A stretch of DNA of 64,000 bases from Sinomicrobium oceani. GTDB lineage: Bacteria; Bacteroidota; Bacteroidia; Flavobacteriales; Flavobacteriaceae. Of the stretch, positions 9,438-20,500 are shown in pieces; positions within the stretch are counted from its first letter, which is position 1; the number at the start of each line of letters is the position of its first letter. The stretch covers positions 173,125 through 237,124 of the forward strand of contig NZ_FPJE01000005.1 of NCBI RefSeq assembly GCF_900119185.1. The letters are read 5' to 3'. Both the position numbers and the translations under genes were made by a program. The notes below the pieces were generated by a model, which did no database searches, was not told the DNA's origin, and saw nothing but the letters and a program-made list of their open reading frames with translations.

Positions 9438-9526
9438 AACTATTTTTTAATATCTTAGTTTCCTGCCCCGGAAACTGATAATTAAAATTCAATCCAATTA
9501 TTTTACGGTTTGAGCGTTTATATACT

Positions 9527-10279
9527 ATGAAACTGAACAGGAAACAATGGTCTCTGCTCATATCATTTTTTATAATGATGCTGGTATTGCTTACCCTGTT
9601 CAATATTCACCTTTCCGCAAAAGAAGATAAAGAAATCCTCTACGAACTGCGTTTCGAAGATCCGAAGAAACCTGAAAAAACCTCATCTCCCGAAGAAGAC
9701 AAACTCGAAACCCACATGGCCTATAACGAAAGCGTTAAAAGCCGGTTCGATAAAGAGGTCAGGGAATTTAAAACCCTTGAAGAACTCAAAGAAGGAAAAA
9801 AGTCGGACGAAGCCGAAGAAAACGAAGAAAACGAAGAAGCGGAAACCAGCGACGAAATACCTTCCGAACCCCAGCAAGACTACATGAGTTCGGAGACAGG
9901 TGAATCTGTGGCTTCCCGGGCCACCCGAAACAAAAAACAACAAGCGGAGAAATCGGAGGGCGATAATACTTCAGACACCAAAGTAGAAAACAATAGTGTC
10001 AATCACCATAGCTCAATTTCCTATTCTTTGGTAAACCGGGTACACCGCAGCTTACCCAACCCGGTGTACACCTGCTCGGCCAGGGGCAAAATCGTGATCA
10101 ATATCAAAGTCGATGCTCTGGGTAATGTTACGGATGCTTCGTTTAACAAGCGTAGCTCCACCTCCGGCAACGGTTGTCTTGTCGAACACGCTATAACTTA
10201 TGCCTTACGTGCAAAATTTGAAGAGAAGGAAGGTAACGACTCCCAGGTAGGCACGATCACCTACTTGTTTCAGGGCTGA
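9527..10279 (+). CDS. TonB C-terminal-like single-pass membrane protein
   Basis: 250 residues: a short basic N terminus, one TM anchor (about 9-29), a long low-complexity linker very rich in Glu, Lys and Ser (about 40-150), and a C-terminal domain (about 165-250) with the strand pattern GKIVINIKVDALGNVTDA seen in Bacteroidota TonB-like energy transducers. The linker is acidic rather than the Pro-rich spacer of classical TonB. Two Cys (in YTCSA and NGCLV) could form a periplasmic disulfide. It may span the periplasm to contact an outer-membrane protein. It lies 89 bases after truB and convergent with anmK. Confidence 0.65.
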   Translation: MKLNRKQWSLLISFFIMMLVLLTLFNIHLSAKEDKEILYELRFEDPKKPEKTSSPEEDKLETHMAYNESVKSRFDKEVREFKTLEELKEGKKSDEAEENEENEEAETSDEIPSEPQQDYMSSETGESVASRATRNKKQQAEKSEGDNTSDTKVENNSVNHHSSISYSLVNRVHRSLPNPVYTCSARGKIVINIKVDALGNVTDASFNKRSSTSGNGCLVEHAITYALRAKFEEKEGNDSQVGTITYLFQG

Positions 10280-10294
10280 ATCGCTCCCAAAGAC

Positions 10295-11491
10295 TTAATC
10301 GGGAAAACTGATTTTCCCCATACTCACCCACGGATACCCTTTTTTGCCCTGAAAATGATGCTCTCCACTTACCATTTCGTTGGCAAGAAGGGCAAATAAT
10401 ACTGCTTCTTTGGCATCGGGATTCAGTCCCAGTGTCGAAGTATTCGTAAACTCCAGAGTGGGTAATGCTTCTTTAAGCAAGGCCATCACCAGCGGATTTG
10501 ACGCACCACCACCGCTTACATAGCCACGTACCGGCGTGTCGGAGGAAAGGCATTCCTCCAAGCTGCGCAATATGGCGCGTACCGTAAAATGTGCAAGGGT
10601 ATGCATTACATCCCCGTGCGGTATACAATCTCCTCCGGATGTAGTGTTCATCGCCTTTGCCAGATAATCGAGATTAAACAACTCCGGGCCGGTGGTTTTC
10701 GGGAAGGGCCATTCGAAAAAGGGATGCGACATCAGATTCTGTAAAAGCTCCTCGTGCAATTGCCCCTGCATGGCAATCCCGGCATCCGCATCATACGGAA
10801 TATCAAAATACTTTTGAACATAAGCATCCATAAGGGTGTTTCCGGGGCCCGCATCTGTAGAGAATACGGCATCAAAACCTTTTCCTGCCGGAAGAAATGT
10901 AAAGTTGGAAATGCCTCCCATATTGAGCAATAATCTCGACATACCTGGGTCGCTGAAGAGCAGGTAATCTCCGTACGGAGCCAGGGGAGCCCCTTCGCCC
11001 CCGGCAGCAATATGTTTTTGCCTGAAATCTGAAATCGTAATAATGCCCGTAGCACAGGCCAGGTGATCTCCGTCGCCCAGCTGTAAAGTGGCATCCGGAT
11101 ATCCCGGCACATCGTGAAAAGAACGGGGAGCGTGATATACCGTTTGCCCATGACTGGCGATAAGGTCTACCGTTTCGGGACTTACATTCCAGTTCTGCAG
11201 TGCCTGTAGTATCATTTGCGCATGCTCGGCAGCGATCCAGGGATGGAGCAGACATATCTTTTCGAGTTCACCGTCCGGCCTGGCAAAAACCTCGCGTACA
11301 CGCCTTCCGAAAACAGGTTCGTACGGAAAGGTTGCGAATTCCAGGAGTTCTACCTGCGTTTCTCTTCCGTTCCCCGAGACCCTGCACAGGGCGATATCAA
11401 GTCCGTCCAGGGAAGTCCCGCTCATCAATCCGATAATAACACGGGATTTCCGGTTGGCTATGCGATATAATTTCTCTATTGAATTTCTCAT
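10295..11491 (-). CDS. anmK: Anhydro-N-acetylmuramic acid kinase AnmK
   Basis: Cleaves and phosphorylates 1,6-anhydroMurNAc to MurNAc-6-phosphate during peptidoglycan recycling. About 398 residues with the ASKHA-fold N-terminal motif IIGLMSGTSLDGLD, the glycine-rich LLNMGGISNF, STDAGPGNTLMDA and YVSGGGASNP. A longer frame starts with GTG at 11536, but that codon lies within the likely -7 promoter box, so ATG at 11491 (MRNSIEKLYR) was chosen. Convergent with the TonB-like gene (15-base gap) and divergent from polA. Confidence 0.93.
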   Translation of the reverse strand: MRNSIEKLYRIANRKSRVIIGLMSGTSLDGLDIALCRVSGNGRETQVELLEFATFPYEPVFGRRVREVFARPDGELEKICLLHPWIAAEHAQMILQALQNWNVSPETVDLIASHGQTVYHAPRSFHDVPGYPDATLQLGDGDHLACATGIITISDFRQKHIAAGGEGAPLAPYGDYLLFSDPGMSRLLLNMGGISNFTFLPAGKGFDAVFSTDAGPGNTLMDAYVQKYFDIPYDADAGIAMQGQLHEELLQNLMSHPFFEWPFPKTTGPELFNLDYLAKAMNTTSGGDCIPHGDVMHTLAHFTVRAILRSLEECLSSDTPVRGYVSGGGASNPLVMALLKEALPTLEFTNTSTLGLNPDAKEAVLFALLANEMVSGEHHFQGKKGYPWVSMGKISFPD

Positions 11492-11535
11492 GGTATTGTC
11501 GGACTTTACACGGGCAGTGAACCTGTAATATATCA

Positions 11536-11543
11536 CAAATATA
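11536..11543 (-). promoter_or_regulatory. Bacteroidota -7 box for anmK
   Basis: The minus strand reads TATATTTG (TAnnTTTG). Transcription would begin near 11529, which excludes the GTG at 11536 as start codon. Confidence 0.6.
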
Positions 11544-11581
11544 TGTTATGCCCGCTTTCCTGCCGGAAAAAATTAAATCCT

Positions 11582-11589
11582 TACTTTTA
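11582..11589 (+). promoter_or_regulatory. Possible -7 box for polA
   Basis: TACTTTTA matches TAnnTTTG except for the last base and lies 25 bases before the polA ATG. Weak evidence. Confidence 0.35.
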
Positions 11590-11613
11590 CGGAAATAAAC
11601 TTCAAAAATTCTT

Positions 11614-14451
11614 ATGTCAGCACAGAAACGCCTTTTCTTACTGGACGCTTACGCCTTGATATTCCGAGGATATTATGCTTTTATCAAGAATCCGAGAATC
11701 AACTCCAAGGGCATGGACACCTCGGCTATTATGGGATTTACAAACTCCCTGCTCGATGTGATAAAGCGTGAAAAACCGGATCATCTCGCCGTAGCTTTCG
11801 ACAGGGGAGGTTCTGTCGCCAGAACCGAAATGTTCGAAGCGTATAAAGCTAACCGGGACGAAACACCGGAAGCCATCCGTACTGCTATTCCATATATCCA
11901 GGATATCCTGAAAGCCATGCATATTCCGGTGATCGAAAAAGAAGGTTTCGAAGCGGATGACATTATCGGCACCCTGGCCAAACAGGCCGAAAAACAGGGA
12001 TACCTCACCTATATGGTTACTCCGGATAAGGATTTTGCACAATTGGTATCGGAAAATATCTTTATCTACCGACCGGCAAGGATGGGGAATGGCATTGAAA
12101 TATGGGGGATCCCGGAAGTACAGAAGAAGTTTGAAGTGGAAACTCCGGAACAGGTCGTCGATTACCTCGGCATGATGGGAGATTCCGTAGATAATATCCC
12201 GGGATTTCCCGGAGTCGGAGAAAAGACAGCAAAGAAATTTCTCAAAGAATTCGGCAGTGTGGAGAATCTCATCGCCAATGCAGATAGCCTGAAGGGCAAA
12301 ATGAAAGAAAAAATCAAGGAAAATGCCGAGCAGGGACTCCTCTCCAAAGAACTCGCCCGGATCATGCTCGATGTCCCCGTGACTTTTCACGAGGAAGATT
12401 TTGAATTGAGCACTCCTGATTTTGACAAAGTGAAAGATATTTTTCACGAACTGGAGTTCCGTCGTCTTACCGAAAATCTCATGAGGATTTTCGGGCAGGA
12501 CAGCAGTTCGGAAACCTTACCTGTCAACCAGGGAAATCCCGCTACAAAAACGACAAAATCACCGGATAATATCCAGTTCGACCTCTTCGGAGCCCCGGCG
12601 GAAGAAGAAACCAACACTTCTTCTACACCTTCTCCGTACAATACCCTGCTTACAAACCGGCACTTTTATCAGTATATCGACACTCCTATCGGGCGAAAAT
12701 TGTTACGGGAAAAAATGATGCTTTGTACCAGCGTGTGTTTTGACACGGAAACGACCAGTATCAAATCGCTCGAAGCAGAGCTGGTAGGTATCGCCTTTTC
12801 CTGGGAGCCCGGCAAGGGATATTACGTCACATTTCCCGAAGATCAGGAAGAGACCAGGACCATACTGGAAGAGTTCCGCCCTTTTTTCGAAGCAGAACAC
12901 GTCGAAAAGATCGGACAGAATCTCAAATACGACATCAAAGTACTATCTAACTACGACATGCCTGTCAAAGGGAAACTCTTTGACACCATGATAGCACATT
13001 ACCTCATCAACCCCGATATGCGCCATAATATGGATGTGCTGGCAGAAACCTATCTCAATTACCAGCCGGTTCCGATAGAAAGCCTTATCGGCAAGAAAGG
13101 GAAGAACCAGAAATCAATGCGCACGGTGGAGATCGAAAAACAGACTGAATATGCCGTAGAAGATGCCGATATCACCCTACAGCTCAAACAATTATTCCAG
13201 GGAGAACTTCCCAATCGGAACGCCCTGAAACTCTTTGAAGAAATCGAAGCTCCCCTGGTGCAGGTACTGGCCGACATGGAAATCGAAGGGATCCGGGTGG
13301 ATACCGGATTTCTGAAATCGCTTTCACAGGCGCTGGACAAGGACGTCAAAGAACTGGAAAAAAGTATTTATGAACAGGCCGGAGAGGAATTCAATCTCGC
13401 TTCTCCCAAACAGCTTGGCCCCATTCTGTTCGACAAATTAAAGCTGGTCGACAAGCCCAAAAAAACCAAAACCGGACAGTATTCTACCGCGGAAGATGTA
13501 CTGTCTTACCTTTCCAAAGATCATAAGATCATAGCGGACATCCTGATGTGGAGACAGCTTCAGAAACTCCAGAATACCTATGTAGATGCCCTCCCGAACG
13601 AGATCAATCCCAAAACAAACCGGGTGCATACCGTGTACAGCCAGGCTGTCGCTGCTACCGGGCGTTTGAGCAGTAATAACCCTAACCTTCAGAACATCCC
13701 GATCCGTACGGAAAGAGGCCGGCAGGTTCGTAAAGCCTTCGTTCCGCGAAATGAGGAATACACGCTTCTGGCAGCTGACTATTCGCAGATAGAACTGCGC
13801 ATTATCGCTGCGCTGAGTGAGGAAGAGAACATGATCAGGGCCTTCCGCGACGGGGAAGATATTCACGCATCTACAGCGGCGAAGGTTTTCGGTGTTCCGC
13901 TGGAAGAGGTCACACGCGAACAACGTAGCAATGCGAAAACCGTAAACTTCGGTATCATCTACGGGGTCTCTGCTTTCGGGCTTAGTAACCAGACTACGCT
14001 GTCCCGAAGTGAGTCGAAAGAACTTATAGATACGTACTACAAGACCTACCCGAAGCTAAGGGCTTACATCAATAATCAGATACACTTCGCCCAGGATCAC
14101 GGTTATGTAGAAACCATTCTCGGCCGAAGGCGTTATCTGCCGGATATCAACTCCAGAAACCAGGTGGTACGGGGTGCCGCCGAAAGAAACGCAGTAAATG
14201 CCCCGATACAAGGGAGCGCTGCGGATATCATAAAAATGGCAATGATCAATATTCACCGGAAACTGAACGAAGGGAATTACCAAACAAAAATGCTGCTGCA
14301 AGTACATGACGAACTTGTTTTTGACGCACACAAGGCCGAACTGGAAGAGATAAAACCCCTGATAAAGTCCGAAATGGAAACTGCCTATCAACTGGCCGTT
14401 CCTCTTGAGGTGGAAATCGGACTGGGTGATGATTGGCTCACCGCACACTAA
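11614..14451 (+). CDS. polA: DNA polymerase I
   Basis: Gap-filling and Okazaki-fragment-processing polymerase. 945 residues in three parts: a 5'-3' flap nuclease (1 to about 290; LLDAYALIFRGYYAF, EADDIIGTLA), a 3'-5' proofreading exonuclease (about 350-530), and a family A polymerase. Proofreading appears intact: CFDTETTS (motif I), NLKYD (motif II) and YAVEDADI (motif III). Polymerase motifs are DYSQIELRI (A), RSNAKTVNFGIIYG (B) and QVHDELVF (C). Single gene with a strong terminator 23 bases after its stop. Confidence 0.97.
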   Translation: MSAQKRLFLLDAYALIFRGYYAFIKNPRINSKGMDTSAIMGFTNSLLDVIKREKPDHLAVAFDRGGSVARTEMFEAYKANRDETPEAIRTAIPYIQDILKAMHIPVIEKEGFEADDIIGTLAKQAEKQGYLTYMVTPDKDFAQLVSENIFIYRPARMGNGIEIWGIPEVQKKFEVETPEQVVDYLGMMGDSVDNIPGFPGVGEKTAKKFLKEFGSVENLIANADSLKGKMKEKIKENAEQGLLSKELARIMLDVPVTFHEEDFELSTPDFDKVKDIFHELEFRRLTENLMRIFGQDSSSETLPVNQGNPATKTTKSPDNIQFDLFGAPAEEETNTSSTPSPYNTLLTNRHFYQYIDTPIGRKLLREKMMLCTSVCFDTETTSIKSLEAELVGIAFSWEPGKGYYVTFPEDQEETRTILEEFRPFFEAEHVEKIGQNLKYDIKVLSNYDMPVKGKLFDTMIAHYLINPDMRHNMDVLAETYLNYQPVPIESLIGKKGKNQKSMRTVEIEKQTEYAVEDADITLQLKQLFQGELPNRNALKLFEEIEAPLVQVLADMEIEGIRVDTGFLKSLSQALDKDVKELEKSIYEQAGEEFNLASPKQLGPILFDKLKLVDKPKKTKTGQYSTAEDVLSYLSKDHKIIADILMWRQLQKLQNTYVDALPNEINPKTNRVHTVYSQAVAATGRLSSNNPNLQNIPIRTERGRQVRKAFVPRNEEYTLLAADYSQIELRIIAALSEEENMIRAFRDGEDIHASTAAKVFGVPLEEVTREQRSNAKTVNFGIIYGVSAFGLSNQTTLSRSESKELIDTYYKTYPKLRAYINNQIHFAQDHGYVETILGRRRYLPDINSRNQVVRGAAERNAVNAPIQGSAADIIKMAMINIHRKLNEGNYQTKMLLQVHDELVFDAHKAELEEIKPLIKSEMETAYQLAVPLEVEIGLGDDWLTAH

Positions 14452-14473
14452 TAATCCCACTCTCCGGAATAAA

Positions 14474-14509
14474 AAAACAGCAGCTCTCCATGATAAGAGC
14501 TGCTGTTTT
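14474..14509. terminator. Strong bidirectional terminator between polA and the A2M-like gene
   Basis: A perfect 14-bp stem AAAACAGCAGCTCT (14474-14487) / AGAGCTGCTGTTTT (14496-14509) with an 8-base loop. A-rich on one side and T-rich on the other, so it can end transcription from both convergent genes. Confidence 0.9.
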
Positions 14510-14549
14510 CACATCAGACATTTTCGTTACCATATCAATACATAGTACA

Positions 14550-17500
14550 CTATTCTATGCGAACCCGGATACCTTCGGAATTCGCACCCATTTCGGGAGC
14601 ATACATACATTGCAGAGAAGTAATCCCGTTAGAAAAATCTCCCCCGTTATTTGCTCTGAGATCATACTCAAAAACGTAGACCCCCTTTGGCATATAGTCT
14701 GCAAAGAAATTGGTGGCTGCATCTCTTGTACTCTCATAATACCCCATTCCTCCCTGCCAGCGATACCCGGAAAGTACATTTACGGGTTCAAAACCACTCG
14801 CACGCATATCTTTGATATGTACAAACTCCATATCCCTGTCGTTCCTGATCTCCAGGCGCACGGTAACCAGGTCTCCCACATGTATCGGTGTATTTGCTGT
14901 GATCTTCTGTAATTCCGGACCTTTTTCGGTCACTTTTTTGAGGTAGAGTTCTTTTTTAAAACGTATTCCTGTGGCTGCAGAAGTAATCTGGTCCAGATCT
15001 TCGAAATACTGCCAGTACACCGCACCCCAAGCTACGCCCGGCGATGTCTTACTCACTTTCACGACACCCATCTCCGGCTTTACCTCTTCTTTATCCCAGG
15101 CCAGTTTTATATAACCACTTCCCTGCTGCTGCCCTTCGGCATGTTCGAGATCGGTTTTTTCATTACCGAGGCTTACTTCCAGTCCGCCTGAGGAATTTAT
15201 CCAATCCTTTCCGGTATTCATCAGCACAAAAACAGCCTCCGTTGTGGCCTTTGTAGAACTCCATCGGTTGGTTTGCCTGTTCTTCAGCAACCAGACTTTC
15301 ATCAGCTCCACACTTTCGGTATCCTGTAAAACTTCATCAAACGCTTCGATAAGCCTTGATTGTGTTTCGATGGGGGCATTGTACCAGTACCACCCCGGGC
15401 GATTATCTTTCCAATACATTCCCATTTCATCGCTTATCACCGACTGGTCTTTTACAGCTTTCAATATTTTCTTTGCCGGTATATTTTTCCCGAAACGATG
15501 AAAAACAAGGGCAAGAACGGCCTGGTGATAACGGGACTGGCTGAATGATTCTTTTTCCAGTTTTCCCAGGAAATAACCAGCTATGTCCTCTCCTTTTTTA
15601 CGTAACGGATAGCTTTCCAGAAAATAACTCCGGGCGTACATCCAGGACACCCCCTGATAAAGCGAAGGCGGATACTTGTTATTGTTTTTATATCGGTCCC
15701 AAGCTTCTTCCATCTTTTCATCGATAAAACGGATCGCCTTTTCGATCATGTCATCGCTGTCGGGATCATAATTTTCTTTACTGATCCCCATGGCCTGCAA
15801 GTGGCCGAAACCGGAAACGATATGTGTAGTGATATTAAGGTTGGCTTCCCCGCCTTCGAACCAGGGAAAGCCTCCCGAGTCCAGTTGTTTGTTCTTCAAT
15901 TTACGGAAGGTCACTCCGAGTTCGTTGCGCATGGTATTCAGATCGAACAGCACCGCAATCCGTTTCATCTGCTCCGCTTCATCGGCAGCTTCCCTTACCC
16001 AAGGAGTCTCTTCGAGCAGGAGCGACTTCAACTCCTGGTTTTGCTCCAGGTCTGATTTCAGCTGTCCTTTGCTGTTCCAGTCATCGAAAACAGCTTTTAT
16101 TTTAGGGTTGGAGTTCACAAGATATTGAGATATCAGGTTTCCGTAAAGTCTTGAAAAAACCTGTTCGGAACACTCATAGGGGAACTCTCTGAGATAAGGC
16201 AGGGAAAATACGGCATACCACACCGGATTGGTCGTCATTTCCAGGGTAAGCTTATAGTTTTCCCGTGTTGCAGACTTCGTATGCACCAGTTTATCCATTG
16301 TAAAGGTTTTATCCTGACCTTCCCGGATATGTAGCGGCAGGGTTTCGGTCACCAGCATCCGGTTGGTCAAAACAGGTAATGCCGATTCTTCTCCGTCCGA
16401 ATAATTCCCTGCACGGGCCACTACGCGATATACTACGGCCTGATGCCCGGACGGAACCTCCAAGGTCCACGATACGTCAGTGCTCTGCCCTGCCCGGGTT
16501 TGAAAACTGCGTTCGTTATCACTGTTTCCGAAAACGGTATCCAGGGGTTGCATGGTAAAAGCATCAAAGAGCAGTAATTGTGCCCTGCCCGAAAGTATCT
16601 CATCGGAGAGATTGGTAATTTTAGACTGGAACGCTATACGGTCTCCTTCCCTTAAAAACCGTGGCGGATTGGGCACGACCATCAGTTCTTTCCGGGTACG
16701 TATGCTGGCTTCATAATTGGCTGTGTACAGCGCTTTGGTATGGGCCATAGCCATAAATTTCCATGTGGTCAGACTCTCGGGGGTCGTAAAGCGTAACGTT
16801 ACGTTACCTTCTTTATCTGTTTTGAGGTGCGGAAAGAAAAATGCGGTTTCCTGCAAGGCTCTTCTGGGTTGCACAGAAGCCATGCCCTCCGTTTTTTCCG
16901 CACCGGAAGCCATCTGCTCCTCTACCACCTCTTCCAGGGCTGCACTGTCATGCATGACTTCCCCGGCCATCTCCGAAACAGGAGCTGCCGCTGTCCTGGC
17001 GAGTTTTTGCCGGCCACCGTAACCCACCACAACGACCTCTTCCAGCCTTGAGCTGTCTTCTTCCATGATAATCTCTACGATAGTCATCCCCTTCCCTATA
17101 GTAACGGAACGGGATTCCATTCCTATAAATGTAAAGTTCAGACGATCTCCCTCAGCCGATTTTATCACAAATATCCCGTCAAAATCGGTAGTGACTCCTG
17201 TTGTTGTTCCTTCTACTATGACATTGACCCCGGGAAGAGGATCTCCTGAAGTATCCACTACAAAACCGGCAACATATCCTTCCTTACCTTCTATTTTCTT
17301 ACCGGCTTCTTTAGCTTTTTTCTCCAGTATTCCGAACAAACGGTATTTGGTATGAAGTCGGGAAACATACCTGTTCTGCCGGCCTCGCCCGTTAATATCA
17401 AAACCGAACCAGTTGAGTTGCTCAAAAACAGGTGAAGGCACGGATGCACTTATTTCCGGGTAGCTCCGGTAAAACTGTAAAAACGATTTGGAACCGTATC

Positions 17501-20500
17501 CCATTTGGAGATCCCAGGATTTCAGTACCGAAGACCTGTTTCGGCTGTAATAGGGTGACCACCCGATGCTGTGAGGTTTAAACTGATCGAGTGAAGCATC
17601 ATACATGGTGGCGAGCATTTCTGCTCCTTCGGTAGCCAACCCCGCCAGGAAAGCATCCTTACCTTCTCCTTTCACGGTAAGTTCCCATGTTTCTTCATCT
17701 CCGGGGCGCAGCGTATTTCGCATGGTCCCGGCAGTGATCTCCAACTTGTTTTCTTCATAGGGAACATATATGGTCTCTATTCCCTGACGTGCGGTATTAT
17801 ATTTGCCGAAATAATAACGGACAAAGACATTTCCGCGATAATTCTCTTTTACCGGAAATGAAAATGTCTTTACGCCGTTGTTTATTTTTAATTCTTCCCG
17901 TTTGACCACTTTCCCGTTATATTCCAGTTCGGCAACAACGACAGCATTACGGGCAGAAGACGCAAATGTCACTTTTGCAACATCTCCGGGCTTATAGCTG
18001 GTTTTACTGGTCGTTACGGAAAACAGTTCCTGGTCTACTGGCTTTTTCTTTTCTTTTTTGTACAAATACACCAACTGCTCTGAAGGGATACTGTCCTTTT
18101 CGTCACGGATATATCCCCGAAGCACATAATATCCTTCCTGCCAGTCTTTTCCGGGCATTACGCTAATCTCGGTCTGTTTCCCCGTATCAAAATTCACAGC
18201 AAGTACTGGTTCCTGCACCTCCCGGTTTTCCAATTTATCTTCTCCTGCGTAGGGATCGTGCGGAAAATGTGCTATGAATTCCGCTTTCTCATATAATTCA
18301 TAGTCCCCGGACGGTAACGGGCTTTCCCTGAGTACCCGCTCCGGAGGTGTTATTCTGGACAGGGTAACCTTGCCCTGTGCGGGTATAAACTGCCCGTTGA
18401 GGTTCTCCGTACGAATACCTATACTCTTAAAATCCTCCCAAGCCAGTCGGGAGGGCACATCCAGATTGAGCGTGTAACGCAAATCTCCTACGGTAATACG
18501 CTGGCTTCCGGACCGGGTCTCTCCGTTGATATCGGTCACGTCTGCCGTTATCGTATAGGAATAGGTACGGGGGCCTTCCGAAACAATGCCAGCAGGGGCT
18601 TTTGCCATAAACGGAACTTTGAAATTCCCTTCCGCATCTGTCACGGTCTCTCCATGGGCAATTTCTTCACGGGGTGCCGACCGGATATATTCCCGTCTCC
18701 ACCACGGAAGGTAAGGATAAACAGCTTCTCGGTACACGCGGTATGTAACACGGGCCCGATCCGCATTGGCTCCGGAATAGGACTGTGCTTTTGCCGTTGC
18801 GGTGATCTCTTCCCCAAGGCGAAAAGTCTTTTTTACCGTATCAAAGACCACCTCAAAACGGGGGCGCTTGTAGGCTTCAACGCTAAAACGATAGGTTTCT
18901 CCATCATCGCTATCCAGGGTAAATATCCCGGTCAACCCTCCCGAAGGCAATACGAATTCCCCGGACACCGCACCGAAATCATTGGTCGTCAGACTCATTT
19001 CTCCAACAGTGTCATCGTTAGGGTCCCGTAATTCGATATCCAGCTCTTCTCCGCCCACTACTTCCCTGAAGCCATCGGGAGCTTCCTTGTAATGAATTGC
19101 TTTAAAATAAACGGTCTGTCCCGGCCGGTATATGGAACGGTCTGTAAATAACCTGGTATAATAGTTCGTTTCTTCCGGATTAGTGCTACGGTTGTATCTG
19201 TATTGGTATTTACTGTAAAACACATCTTCTCCAGCTACGCGGTAGTAATACTGGTTGTAATACCCCTTCCCCGCAGGATACCGTACTGCAGCCTTCCCGG
19301 CAACACCGGTCCTGACCTGTGTGACCAATTCCAGTTTTTTATCATTTCTCCGATAGACTTCTACGGTTACCCCTTTTTGAGGATGCCCGCTTTTACGGTC
19401 TGTCACCAGCAACTCCTCTCCGTTATCTGCAATAGCGTAATCGGAAATATAGACCCATTGATATTGCAGAATGGTTCTTTGTTTTTTTGTATCAAAATCC
19501 GGATCGGCAGAGGCGATCACGAGATATGCCCCTCCCCGGAGGGCTTCCAATGCTGCTGTTGTCATATGGCTCTGATAATCATCGAAGGTTTTCAGAGAAA
19601 TGGCAAATTCCTTTTCAATCGGATATTTTCGGAACAAAGCATCGAGGAGTTGCTGTCGCACTGTATCTTTAGGGTATTGTATTTCCTGCAAGGGATCGTA
19701 AAAATAATCTTTGATATCCGGAACGTACCGCAACACCCTGAAATAGATCTTATCAAGGTTTTTGTGTGTTACTGACAACGGATTATTCTGTCCTGAAGGA
19801 AGATAAGTTTCGATCCGGATAGAAAATTCCGTTTTTCGGAGCTCTTCTTCCAGCCGTAAGGCCTCACCGGCAGCAGAGGTATTGTCGTATTCCTTTTTTA
19901 TACGTCCCGTTGTTCGGAGTACTTTTTCATACCATTGTTTTCTCGTTTGGAAATCACTATTTTCCGTTTTGTCTGCCTGTTCCTTATAAAAACGGGCCAT
20001 TTCCAGAAGAACTTGCCCGGTATACCAGCTTTGAGGCGAAAAGGATGAAAGTTTTTCGAGCTCGGAGACATATAATGAAACTGTATATTCCGTCTTAGAC
20101 ATCCTCAACACTTTCAGCTTATTATAAAGAAAAGCATTGGTATTGCCCTGCTCCTTATGGGCATCGGCGAGCGCCAGTACTAATGCCGCTGCCTTTTCTT
20201 TTTTGGCGATTGCTCCCGCGTCCGTATCAAAAGTCCGGAAAAACATTGCTGACCGGTCCTGCAAAAAGTCTGTAGCACGATGCACGAGAATGTCGTAAAT
20301 CGTCGGCCGGAGTTCCCTGCCTTTAGTAATACGCACATCTTCTTTCGACATCTTTTCTTCCGGAGTGCGAAGCCATAGGTTATTTTCCAGAAGCCCCTGC
20401 CACTCTGCTAAGGAGGCTGCTTTCAGTTTTTTTTCGTTTTCCAGGGAACGCAGGTAAAGGTCGGTGATCTTATCATTGAAGATATTTTCGGTCCAGAAGC

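Noticed and set aside
11492..11536. GTG start for anmK at 11536
   Set aside because: It overlaps the minus-strand -7 box; the ATG at 11491 fits the promoter better.
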